Positions 45,801 to 54,839 of a stretch of 64,000 bases of DNA are shown here, piece by piece (within the stretch, counting starts at the first letter, position 1; each line of letters opens with the position of its first letter). The notes under the pieces were generated by a model. It did not search any database. It was given only the letters and a program-made list of their open reading frames with translations, and had not been told where the DNA came from. The position numbers and the translations under genes are program-made. The stretch is from Terfezia claveryi. Its lineage: Eukaryota > Ascomycota > Pezizomycetes > Pezizales > Pezizaceae. The stretch covers positions 62,001-126,000 of the forward strand of contig WHUX01000033.1 in assembly GCA_015179025.1 (NCBI GenBank), written 5' to 3'.

Positions 45801-47205
45801 GGTCCCATATTGGTCGCAAAACTGTCGAAACCGCTAAAATAACCGAGTGAGCCACATCCCGGTGGTGGGCCACATCCCGGTGATGGATGGTATTAGTGTA
45901 AGAAAAGGGAGGGTATAGGAGGAAAAAAGGAAAGAGAAGGAGCTAAAAAAGATCGAGGCTAAAAGAAGGGAAGTAGAGGCTGAGAAGAAGAAGGAACTCA
46001 ATGCTTAAGAGGAAGTAAAGAAGGTAGCAGCCCAAGCTAAGATAGTTCGAGATAGTCAACAGAAGGCATGGGATACGTGCAAGGAGGAACTGGGGGAACT
46101 AGCTAGGAAAGACAGATCAGCTCTCAATGAAGATGAGCTGATAGGATTGGGGCAGAAGATAAAGGAGGCTAGGGCTATGAAGTTAAGGATAGAAAGAGAG
46201 ACCAAACAACCACTGGAGACTAGAGTAGGGAAGTCCAGGCAAGTAGTGAATAGGGAAATCCTCAAGACTATGGAGGTAGTAATGGGACATAAGCAAGGGT
46301 GAGCTGAAAAACGTAGTTGCAAAAGTAAACTTAATGCTAAGGACGACAGGAGTCATACTAGACCGCACGGCTTTGGGGGTTACAGTGAAGCCCAGAATAG
46401 GAGAGTTTGCAGATGAGTCTATCTGGTCAGTGGGCAAGGTGGCTCAGGGCGTTGACCCCCTCAAGGTTGCAGGAGAGGTAGAAAGGTTATTAATCCAGGT
46501 GTTTGGTCGTACTAATGAGATGCTGAATGTATGGGTTGAGGAGGGCTTTTCCATTAAGATAATTGCGCTATTAGCCCTAATGACTATGACTAGGGACAGG
46601 AAGGCCCTAGCAAGAATGCTTAGTGAGGAAAATAAGGATATAAAGGGAGGGAAGAGGATGTCCAAGCCATGGGGGGGAGCCAGAGTGACAGGGTTTACAT
46701 TTGATATAGACAATGCAGCAGAAGCAGCAAGATTAGTAAAAATAGAGATCATATGGGATGGCAAAAGGAGAAAAGTAGCTCTGTTTGACCAGGGCAAGGC
46801 TACTTTGGACAGTAATAAGGTGATAGTGATGGCGACAGTGATACCAATGGGGCCCAGGGGCTGGAGGTTAATACAGAGACAGCACGGGCCAGCGGCGAGA
46901 TCAATACAATGCCATAATTGTGGCAGATGGGGTCATGTTAGATGGGGCTATACTTATGGAAGGGGCTGCACCTCCAAAAGGGGCTACACCTCTAGAAGGG
47001 GCTGCACTTCTAGAAGAGGCTGCACCTCTGCAAGAGGCTCTACCTCCGGAAGGGGCTGCACCTTCAGAAGGGACAAAACAAAAGAGAGTAAGAGTAGATA
47101 GGCAGAGAAGGAGAAGGTAGATAGAGAGGGCTTTAAAATAGTAGTAGATAATAGAAGAAAGTGAGGCAAGCTGAAACCTAAGGGTCCAACTCATGGCTGA
47201 GGACC
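42857..47205 (+). pseudogene. LINE-B copy 2 ORF1, interrupted by stops and an insertion
   Basis: It begins with LAPPPRGIIYSSIKDWGKGS, homologous to the copy 1 start, with TAG at 42962 where copy 1 has Gln. Further blocks match copy 1 (AIQDGAANGQLERY, ESITVRPV, LLAVSLGAGT). The frame is split at 44330 by the TIR element and resumes at 45891. The end (46334-47101) is open and carries CHNCGRWGHVRWG, a zinc knuckle whose final Cys is lost, followed by a run of 18-bp tandem repeats (RRGCTS units, 46950-47075). Confidence 0.75.
44330..45890. mobile_element. Non-autonomous DNA element with about 430-bp TIRs, nested in LINE-B copy 2
   Basis: Left (44330 to about 44770) and right (about 45455-45890) ends are inverted copies, roughly 85-90% alike. 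Both start ACCAT[A/C]CATCACCGGGATG, followed by a second, tandem copy of the CACCGGGATGTGGC subunit and ctcactcggttattttagc. Inside the TIR ends and the interior, a diffuse unit (cttctTATAACTCAACCAAA then caagtcc...gatagctcaaa) recurs several times, the last copy being inverted. No transposase frame is present. The target lies in LINE-B ORF1, and homologous ORF1 sequence continues on both sides. Confidence 0.8.
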
Positions 47206-50200
47206 TCCAAGTAGGGTACTAAAACGTATGTGGGAGCCATGTAAATACCTACGCATTCCTAAAATAGTGTAGGGGAGAGAAGGTAGATTTAGTATTTGTT
47301 AGGGAAGCATGGATAGATAAGAAGAGGACGGGGACACAAAGCCATCCAAGCTTTACTTTGGGATCAGCAGTTAGATTAGGTAGAAGGGTGTTAGCTTTCT
47401 GGAGCAAGAGGTAGGATAGAAAGGCTAGAATAGTGGCAGAAGAGGACAATAGCATTTTTGTAGACTTAAGAAGTAGGAGGTTAGGAGGGATATACACAAA
47501 CGGCAAATAGCAGGGAATGAGATGGAAGGAATGGCTAGGAAAGATCGGAGGCTGGATAGGTGCAGAGGAGGCTATAGTAGGGGACTGGAACACCCACAAC
47601 CACTTGTAGGACGTATGCAACAGGGAGGATAGTAGAGGTAGGATACTAGCAGAATAGATGGAGGGTTATGAGCTAGAGGTGGCAGACAGAGGAGGCGGTT
47701 GGACCTGGGAGAGGGTAAGAAGGGGGCAGCTGGAAAGAAGCAGAATAGACCTCTTCCTAGGTAGGGGGACAGGAGGCTAGGGGGAGGTTAAAAGTGCGAA
47801 ACTAGCCTTGTACCATTGGGCAATCCAGGCCGAAATAGTAGGAGGGGAGGACACTACAGGGTCAGTAAGAGAAGTAGTAGACTGGAAAGAACTAGAAGGG
47901 CTAGTTGAGGGTCTAAAAGAAAGGGGTAAAGCTAGAGAGAACAGGTAGTACAAAGGGCTAGCTGGCGATTCAGTATATGAGAAGCTCAAGATACTACGAG
48001 CCCAGCTCTTGAGGGTACTACAGATTATGGATAGATTGAAGTGATGGTAGGATAAGGAGCTAACAACCCAGCTGAAGGCCACAAGGAAGAGTAGGAGACA
48101 GAAGTTAGAGGGATCTCTCAGTTAGGAGGTAAGGGTAAAAAGGTGGAAGGCATAAAAAGAGAAGCTGAGAAGCATGATTAGAGAGAAGAAGCGGCGGTGC
48201 TGGGAAACATTCTACGAAGTGAAGGGTGAAAAGGATCCCTAAGAAGTAGTTAAATAGGCAAAAGACCTATGGCACCTTAAACAACATATAAGAGATCTGG
48301 AAGATACAGAGGGTAATAGGCTATTGAAAGATGAAGAAAAGGTTGAAGGCCTGATCAAGAACTATTTCAACTAGAGAGCAAATAGGAGAGAGCTAGGGGA
48401 GGAAGAAATAGAGGACAGGCCAGGGGAAAGGCTAGCGGAGAGGTTGGGAGAGAGGCCAGCAGAGAGGTTGGGGAAGAGGCTAGCGGAAAAGGAAGCAGCA
48501 GGGGGAAGAGATGATGAATGGGAAGAAGAGATCCGAAAGGCACTAGCGAGCATGAGCAACAAATCAGCAGCTGGCCCCGATGGAATTAACTACCGCTTTA
48601 TTAAGACCATACTAAAGACTAGACTAGGGGAGGAGGTAGTTAGGGAGATTGCTAGAAACCTAGGACAGGGGAAAATTTCAATGAACTGGCAGTTCAGCAA
48701 GGTGGTGATGATCCCTAAGCCAGGGAAAGTTTACTATAAAACAAAAGGGTGGAGGCCCATCAACTTAATTAATTGTATTGGCAAGCTTAGAGAGAAGGTA
48801 GTGGCAGAGCAGCTGCAGGAATCAGGCCTCCTCCATGAGCACCAGTTTGGCTCAGTGAAAGGCAGGTTAGCTACGGAGGCCGTGCTTCATATAGTAACAA
48901 GAGTCCAAAGGTATTTAGCAAGTGATGGAGCAGTAGGGTGGGCATTCTGGGATATAAAGGGGGAGTTTCAAAATGTGAGGGAGAAAGATGTAGTACGGAA
49001 ACTGGAAGCATTAGAGAAAGGGAGAAAGTGGATTCCCTAGATTAGGAAGTTCTTCTAGGCAAGAGAATTTGACTTGGAATGAGACGAAAAAATAAGAGGT
49101 AGGGGCAAGACAAATTTAGGATTGCTACAAGGGTCCCCACTATCACTGGTGATATTCCTGATATGGATGGCACTAATCATCTAGAGAATGGAGAGGGAGA
49201 TCAGAAGGGTGGTACCCTTCAATAATAAACTACCTTCATATGTTGATAATCTGCATCTTAATATATGCATATAGGAACAAGATATGGCAAGCAAGTCGAA
49301 CATGAATGAGATTCTAGAAAAGGCAGATAAAGCAGTTCATAGAGTAGCAGAAGAGTACTACTTACTACTAGAAAACTCCAAGCATGAGAGAATGGTGCTA
49401 AGGTAGAAAAGGAGAAGAAAGAAAGGGGAGGTCAAGTGGGTGAAATGGGTGGGGTTCATTATGGATGAAAGCCTGATGTTTATAGAGCATTAGAGGGATA
49501 GGATAGCCAAGGCAAGGAAGTTGCTAGGCCAGCTGGGGGGGCTAAGGAACTCCAATTGGGGCATGAGTGCCATCAGTTGGAAAGTGGCCTATATAGGCAT
49601 GATAAAAGCAGTGGCTCAATGGGGGGTAGAACTTGCCTGGAGAGGGCAAAAGGAATGGGAAGAGGAGTTCGAAAAACTCCAATACCAGGTGCTTAAGAAA
49701 TGCGTTAATGCAATACATGGCTACAGGAGGGATCTGGTAAGCCAGATTGCAGGCATGGAAATACCGAGGATGATATTAGATATGATACAGGCTAGGATAA
49801 TGTGCAAGATGATGAGAGATCCGAGTATACTAGAAGACCTCTAGTACAAAGATACATAAAGGAATAGAGAAGGAGGGAGAGCCTGAGATGACTTTAGTGA
49901 GCCGTACCAGCTGAAGAAGGGGTTCACCTCAGTGATGTCGGCTATCCGAAGCAAGGCAGGCTACCTGAAGGAGGAAGGCAATAAAAAGATAAGCCTAGGA
50001 GGACTATCCTCAATTATCAATATCCCAATAATAGACTTCAAGCTAACTGAGGAGAATAAGCCAGAGAAATGGGTAAGGAAGATTGATGCTGTCAAAGAGG
50101 ATACAGTTGTCATATACATGGATGGAAGTATGGTGGAGGATGGGTGGGTAGGAGGAGGCTGGTACTCAGAGGGAAGGAAGATACAGGGGTATATAGGCCT

Positions 50201-50906
50201 AGGAAGAGGGGCCACAGTATAGGATGGGGAAGTGGCAGGCATTGAGAAAGCTCTAGCACCGGCACCGCTAGAGTGGAGAGTCCTGATGCTAACAGACTCA
50301 CAAGCAGCAGTTGTAGCAATTAAGAATATAGGCATAAGAGGCAAAGCGAGGACGGCTGACCTGGTAAGCATCGGCCAGGCATTAAAGGTAAGGCAGGTGG
50401 CTCTAGGTGAGGGGTCAGTTAGACTTGGATGGGTAAAAGCCCATGTGAGGATACCTGGTAATGAATGAGTAGATAGCCTCTCCAAATTAAGGACGGAGGA
50501 GTTGAACCTCCCTCAGATTACGGAGGAAGGCCTAAAGTAAGAATGGAGGAGGATGCGGGAGAAGGACAGGAAGGTACTGGGGGCTAGAATGGGAAGGGTA
50601 GTTAGGTAGGGAAGGAGGGCAAGGGTCAACTATGTCCAATGCAGGAAAGGCAAAGGGAACTTACAATCCTGGCACACTAAACTGGATGACATGGTTGACC
50701 CTACTTGTCGGAAGTGTAGGGAACAGGCAGAAACAGGTAGGCATGTGGCCTTGGCCTGCAGGTACAGGGAAGGCATAGGCAGAAGGTGGAGTACCTGGGA
50801 AGAGGTGGACGACAGGAAAAGGTAGGCGAAGAAGGTGAAGGATGGGGGGAAGGTGGCCATAGTGGATTTGGCGGAAACCTTCTTCGCCAACCTGAACCTA
50901 GTATGA
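47190..50906 (+). pseudogene. LINE-B copy 2 ORF2, RIP-like nonsense mutations
   Basis: Recognisable parts are an endonuclease start with FVREAWIDKKR, the reverse transcriptase block 48444-49040 (AAGPDGINYRFIK, WRPINLINCIGKLREKVVA, WAFWDIKGEFQNV), YVDN in place of the YVDD box near 49236, and RNase H (YMDGSMVEDGWVGGGW, LTDSQAAVVAI). The terminal motif is CRKCREQAETGRHVALAC. TAG replaces Trp at 49038, 49272, 49491, 49842, 50220, 50607 and 50823, and TAA replaces Gln at 50538, relative to copy 1. YVDN itself is a GAT to AAT change. The copy is dead. Confidence 0.85.
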
Positions 50907-51394
50907 GCAGGGGGCTCGAGGATCAGGGATAGGGGAGGGCCGGGAGGGGGCATGGCGGAGGAGGTCATTTTATTTGGGGATGGGCCCGTAGGAGGCGTGG
51001 TGGGGGAGGGAAGGGGTTATTTCAGTTGCGTTTCTTTGGCTCAGAAGGCGGGGCGTTTATGCAGTCCGTTGTCCCGTGGATGTACCAAGTCTTTTAAGAT
51101 GAGGGAACGGGCCGTCTCATAGCCTTAGGCTCCACAGACGTACAGACTTCAAAAAAAAAAAAAAAAAAAAAGCTTCTATATACCACTAAGTAGGGTTTTC
51201 ACATATTATCTAAAACATTTATACAGACTAGACAATTTTATTTCCAACACTTAGGCCACGTCCTAGATTCTTAGAAATACGTATTAGGCGTTGGATATGG
51301 TGCGACAAACCCTATAGAGTTGAATGCTACAACTGGCGTTCAAATCCCTTGCGAACTGATGTTGTAATTACCCCGCAGCTGCCCACCACTGATC

Positions 51395-51449
51395 TGCATG
51401 GGGGCTGATCCACATCCCTGTGATAATCTGCATCCCCGTGAAAGATGGT
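51395..51449. repeat. Terminus of a TIR element of the 44.33-kb type
   Basis: Read in complement from 51449: ACCATCTTTCACGGGGATG, then cacagggatgtggatcagcc. The ACCAT start and the two tandem CACnGGGATG subunits match the 44330 element, with substitutions. The rest of that element was not found here. Confidence 0.45.
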
Positions 51450-51535
51450 AGTCTAGGATGGGAGGCTCAGTCAGGCCTGCAGGTCATTGGCTCATCTATT
51501 AATGACAGCATGGGGCCTCATACATAGGGCCTTGG

Positions 51536-52676
51536 GCAGCAGGTATAGGTTCTATTCTGGAAGAAGGTTGGAGAGTTTGTTATACCGACGGGACTGGACG
51601 GAAAGGGGTGGTGGCAAGCGGGGTTCACAGTGAAGTCGGACAGGAGGCACTCCAGAGGACTATGGCGGCTTCTTAGGAGACCAGGCTACAGTGGCAGATG
51701 GCGAACTCTTTGCGATGCAACTAGCTTTAAGCACAGAAGATGCAGAGTTGCTGACCATCCTCTCGGACTCACAAGCGGCGATTCAAGCAGTGCGTAACAT
51801 GAATACAGGCTCCCCCCCTCGGTGTGACATCGAGAAAGAGATCAAGGCTCGAGTAGTCTCCAACCCACACAGGGACCTCCAGCTAGCATGGGTCAGGGGT
51901 CATCTGGGCATCCCAGGGAACGAAAAGGCAGGTCGGATCGCGGATTTCCAATCTCATTTAGGAGAGGTCACAGGCCATAGATGCATGGTAACGGAAGGGG
52001 GTCTCCGTGCGTCTTCGAAAGCCATACGCAAGGAAGCAAGAATGAAAGCTGGATACGGGATCAGGAGAGTGGATTGGAACCGGCATGCCCTATCAGCCTA
52101 CACGTGGCTACGAACAAACAGAGGTCCACAAAAGAGCTTGCTCCATCACATCGGTAAAGCGGAGTCAGCAGAGTGTGCATGCGGATACCCCTCTGAGACT
52201 GGAGAGCACATTGTCTTCAGGTGCCCACGCTTCGACTGGTCCCGGAGGGCCCTGTTGGGTGAGAAGAGTAGTTGGGAGGAGCTCGACAAACCAGATTGGA
52301 GAAAGGAGGAAGAGGAGACATATGAGGCCACGGAGGCCTTCTTCGGGTTCTTAGAGGGGATGTTGCCAATTTTCACGAATTTCTTATGTCTTAGTCCATA
52401 GTCTCAATGTTCACGAGTTCCCGTTGTTTTTCTAGTTCACGCTATTCTTACAGTTCATCAGTGGAGGGATCGAGGCTCAGTCAGGCCTCTGGGTCATCGG
52501 TTAACCTGTTAATGACAGCATGGGGCCTCGTCTCGGGTTTGTTTGTACCTATTTTGCGCGGGTCTGGCAGATTAACTTGCCTCACCCTTGAATCCACCGG
52601 GTTTCCGTGTGGCTCCTCATGGCCCCCCTAACGGGGCTGCATAAGAGTGTCCAGTATTAAAGAAGAAAAAAAAAAA
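51536..52676 (+). mobile_element. LINE-A copy, RNase H domain to tail
   Basis: This copy reaches further 5' than the others: GWRVCYTDGTGRKGVV gives the first RNase H Asp. After a frame shift it continues as PEDYGGFLGDQATVADGELF, TILSDSQAAIQAV, HLGIPGNEKAGR (Asp changed to Gly) and CACGYPSETGEHIVFRC. A degenerate C terminus and the UTR with tgttaatgacagcatgggg follow, then the two tail hairpins (ccaccgggtttccgtgtgg, gccccccctaacggggc) and an A-rich end at 52660-52676. The 5' border and TSD were not found. Confidence 0.8.
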
Positions 52677-53045
52677 GGGGACCATGAGGAGCCACCCTGA
52701 AGCCCGGGTGGATTCAGGACAAGGCAAGTTAATCTGCCAGGTCCGGCGCCTATATACAGCGAAGTAAATAAAATACAGAACAGACTAGAAGAAGGAGATA
52801 AAATCAGGGAACTGAAATCCGCCCTGATACCAGAAGTGTCGTGAACATTTGAAACAGAATCCTATCCGCCCTATAGGCCCGTCCTGCCAGCCATTCGTCT
52901 ATATAGGAAACAGAGAAGGCCTCCACCACATCCCAGTCCTCCCCATCCTCCTCTTTGACCAAATGGGGCGGTCGAGATCTTCCTAGACCTTGGAATCACC
53001 GAGAGCCAGCCGCTGCTCTTTCAAAATCTGGACAATGGAAAGTTA
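52677..53045 (-). mobile_element. LINE-C 3' fragment, tail to tail with LINE-A
   Basis: From its 3' end on the minus strand: gagccaccctgaagcccggg hairpin, aggcaagttaatctgcc, then upstream coding remnants reading WEDLDRP, KEEDGEDWDVVEAF and EWLAGRA. These match the LINE-C remnant at 5.4-5.75 kb. Its poly(A) end meets the LINE-A poly(A) end at about 52676, so the two 3' ends face each other. It is broken by frame shifts. Confidence 0.65.
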
Positions 53046-53703
53046 AATGTCAGTAATGAGTGTTTCAATAATAAAAGAATAAAGTTCAAGGGAGAAGGGT
53101 AGGTAAAGGCCCCCGAGGCCTCCTGACACATGGAAAAAGACAGGAACAATACAATACGGGCTCTGCATGGCTAAGAGAAGATGATTATTTCCACCAGAAC
53201 AATAACAGGATTTTACGCAAGATTTATCTTTGTGGCTTTTTGATTTCCCCTTCACCTCTGAGTCCACTCTAGCGATGAGGAGCTGGTTGGGTAGAAGGTG
53301 TGCGTGAGTTTTCCTTACTTCGAGTGGCTTTTCTTTCGTGGTTTTCTACTCGAGTAGCCCTTTTCAATTGCAATACACCCGGGTTTCCGGTCCCGTCACT
53401 GGAATCGCATATGAGTAATGGGTTTTTTGAAAAAAAAAATCATATCGATAGCAAAGCAGGTACAGTAGCTGTTGTATCAATAACATAAAGGAGGGGTGAT
53501 CTCCAACGCCTGCCATCGTTCTAGTATCACTTCCTGCAGAGCGAGACTAGCGGGGAGGGTCACTTGCGCTAAACACTTGCTTAAACCTGTTACAGGTTCC
53601 CACGTGATAGTGCCAAGAACCATCCCCATCTCGGCCTCAAAATTCTCTAAGATTATGACCCAATCTTTGCTCCAACACCTATCGCAATTTTATACTCTCA
53701 ACC
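53046..53703. other. Promoter side of the 53704 gene
   Basis: No coding feature is supported. A ccaat sequence near 53659, about 45 bp before the ATG, and a CT/A-rich leader (ttttatactctcaaccatgg) are consistent with a fungal core promoter. Confidence 0.4.
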
Positions 53704-54321
53704 ATGGCATCCTCCCGGACACTTCCCACCGTCCTTGTCCTCGCTCTTGACGAAATGACGGAAAATATGCCTATTGACTTCCTCAGAAACAAGGCGGATG
53801 TAACTTTTGTCACCACCGAGGTTGAAGCGTCGGAATATCTCCAGACCCAACGTTTTACGGCAGTTCTCGTTGCCGATCCCATCATAGTAGAAGAGTCACC
53901 AACTCTCCGGCGACAGGTTACCACGTTTGCAAAGACTGGCGGAAGGGTCATCCTAGGCTATTTCTTCTCGTCCCTTGTACGATTTACAGACTTTGATAAA
54001 TACATGCAAACCGAATGGGATCTCCCCTGGAGGTATGCGGCCTATAGTCGCGACGACTTCCAACTCAACCGACAAGGAGTGAATCTCTGCCGTGAGCCAG
54101 GCTTGCCGACATCTTATTCAATGAAGGCTGGCAGAATTAATTTTGTTGAACCTGCAAGCAAGATATACTACCCATACTACGAGGGGGAGCAACACCCTGG
54201 TTCTACCCAAGCTGGAATTGCGTTCACGAGGATTGGGGATGGGTGGTTGGGCTATATTGGCGATGTGAATCACGAAGAGAATACCTGCAACGTCATTTTA
54301 GCAATGATAGGTAAGACCTAG
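53704..54321 (+). CDS. Conserved fungal-type protein, glutamine-amidotransferase/ThuA-like fold (205 aa)
   Basis: ATG 53704 in context accATGg; the stop is TAG at 54319. The protein alternates hydrophobic strands and helices in a Rossmann-like order: TVLVLALDE, ADVTFVTTEVEASEYL, FTAVLVADP, GGRVILGYFFSSLVRF, then WRYAAYSRDDFQLN, GIAFTRIGDGWLGYIGDVNHEE and NVILAMIG. This layout resembles uncharacterised fungal proteins of the class-I glutamine amidotransferase-like superfamily. I see no obvious catalytic Cys-His-Glu triad, so enzyme activity is doubtful. A GTAAG at 54311 suggests that the true 3' end may be spliced to a further exon (acceptor candidate ctgac...tcag near 54400). Confidence 0.78.
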   Translation: MASSRTLPTVLVLALDEMTENMPIDFLRNKADVTFVTTEVEASEYLQTQRFTAVLVADPIIVEESPTLRRQVTTFAKTGGRVILGYFFSSLVRFTDFDKYMQTEWDLPWRYAAYSRDDFQLNRQGVNLCREPGLPTSYSMKAGRINFVEPASKIYYPYYEGEQHPGSTQAGIAFTRIGDGWLGYIGDVNHEENTCNVILAMIGKT

Positions 54322-54588
54322 CATGGGAACGTGAAGGTAAGTATATTTTGAAGCACATCCGCAAACTGTCAAATGCAGTGGCTGACAAGACTTAAATCAG
54401 AGGGTGTATTCCGAATTTTAAAAGTCTAATTACCGGCAGTGAAACGATTACTATGTATTCCATATGCCTAATAAGAATTGTCACTTTTGCAGAGCATCAC
54501 ATTACAAGTAGTAGGTAGCATAGTCTCTTATAAATGTTCGCTGATGATGACTCCCTGCGGCTGTATTCATTACAGTCCTCCCTGACCA

Positions 54589-54828
54589 CGTAAGGATTAT
54601 GAGATCTTAGGATATATGAACGTAGATATTGGGGATTGATCTGTAAGAGAGATGTATTGCTTGCTTGATCTATATCTCTGCCTTAAGGGGTTCTAGCAGT
54701 CTATATATACATATCTCCTCCGTATTCACACATGCTTGTCATATGTCTTCTTATCCACATGCCTCTATGTCCACATGTTGTTGACGTACTCACATGTTTG
54801 CACATGCATTGGAAGAGTATTTCCTACA
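54589..54828 (-). repeat. Copia 3' LTR (240 bp)
   Basis: Direct repeat of 59108-59347. In the minus sense it starts tgtaggaaatactcttcca and ends ccttacg, next to the TSD gacca. Confidence 0.95.
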
Positions 54829-54839
54829 CCCTCCTCTAC
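54829..54839 (-). other. Copia polypurine tract
   Basis: In the minus sense tagaggaggg abuts the first base of the 3' LTR (tgtagg). This is the position and composition expected of the plus-strand primer site. Confidence 0.7.

Larger units (their letters stand above)
42469..51183 (+). mobile_element. LINE-B copy 2, full length, 13-bp TSD, RIP-like decay, split by a TIR element
   Basis: Direct repeats AGCTTCTATATAC at 42469-42481 and 51171-51183 bracket 8,689 bp. Subtracting the 1,561-bp nested TIR element leaves 7,128 bp, close to the 7,025 bp of copy 1. The 5' UTR (375 bp) also matches in length. The order is 5' UTR, ORF1 (about 42857-47200), ORF2 (about 47190-50906), 3' UTR and poly(A) at 51151-51170. 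Compared with copy 1 it is AT-shifted and full of TAG/TAA codons at positions where copy 1 has Trp or Gln. Confidence 0.9.
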
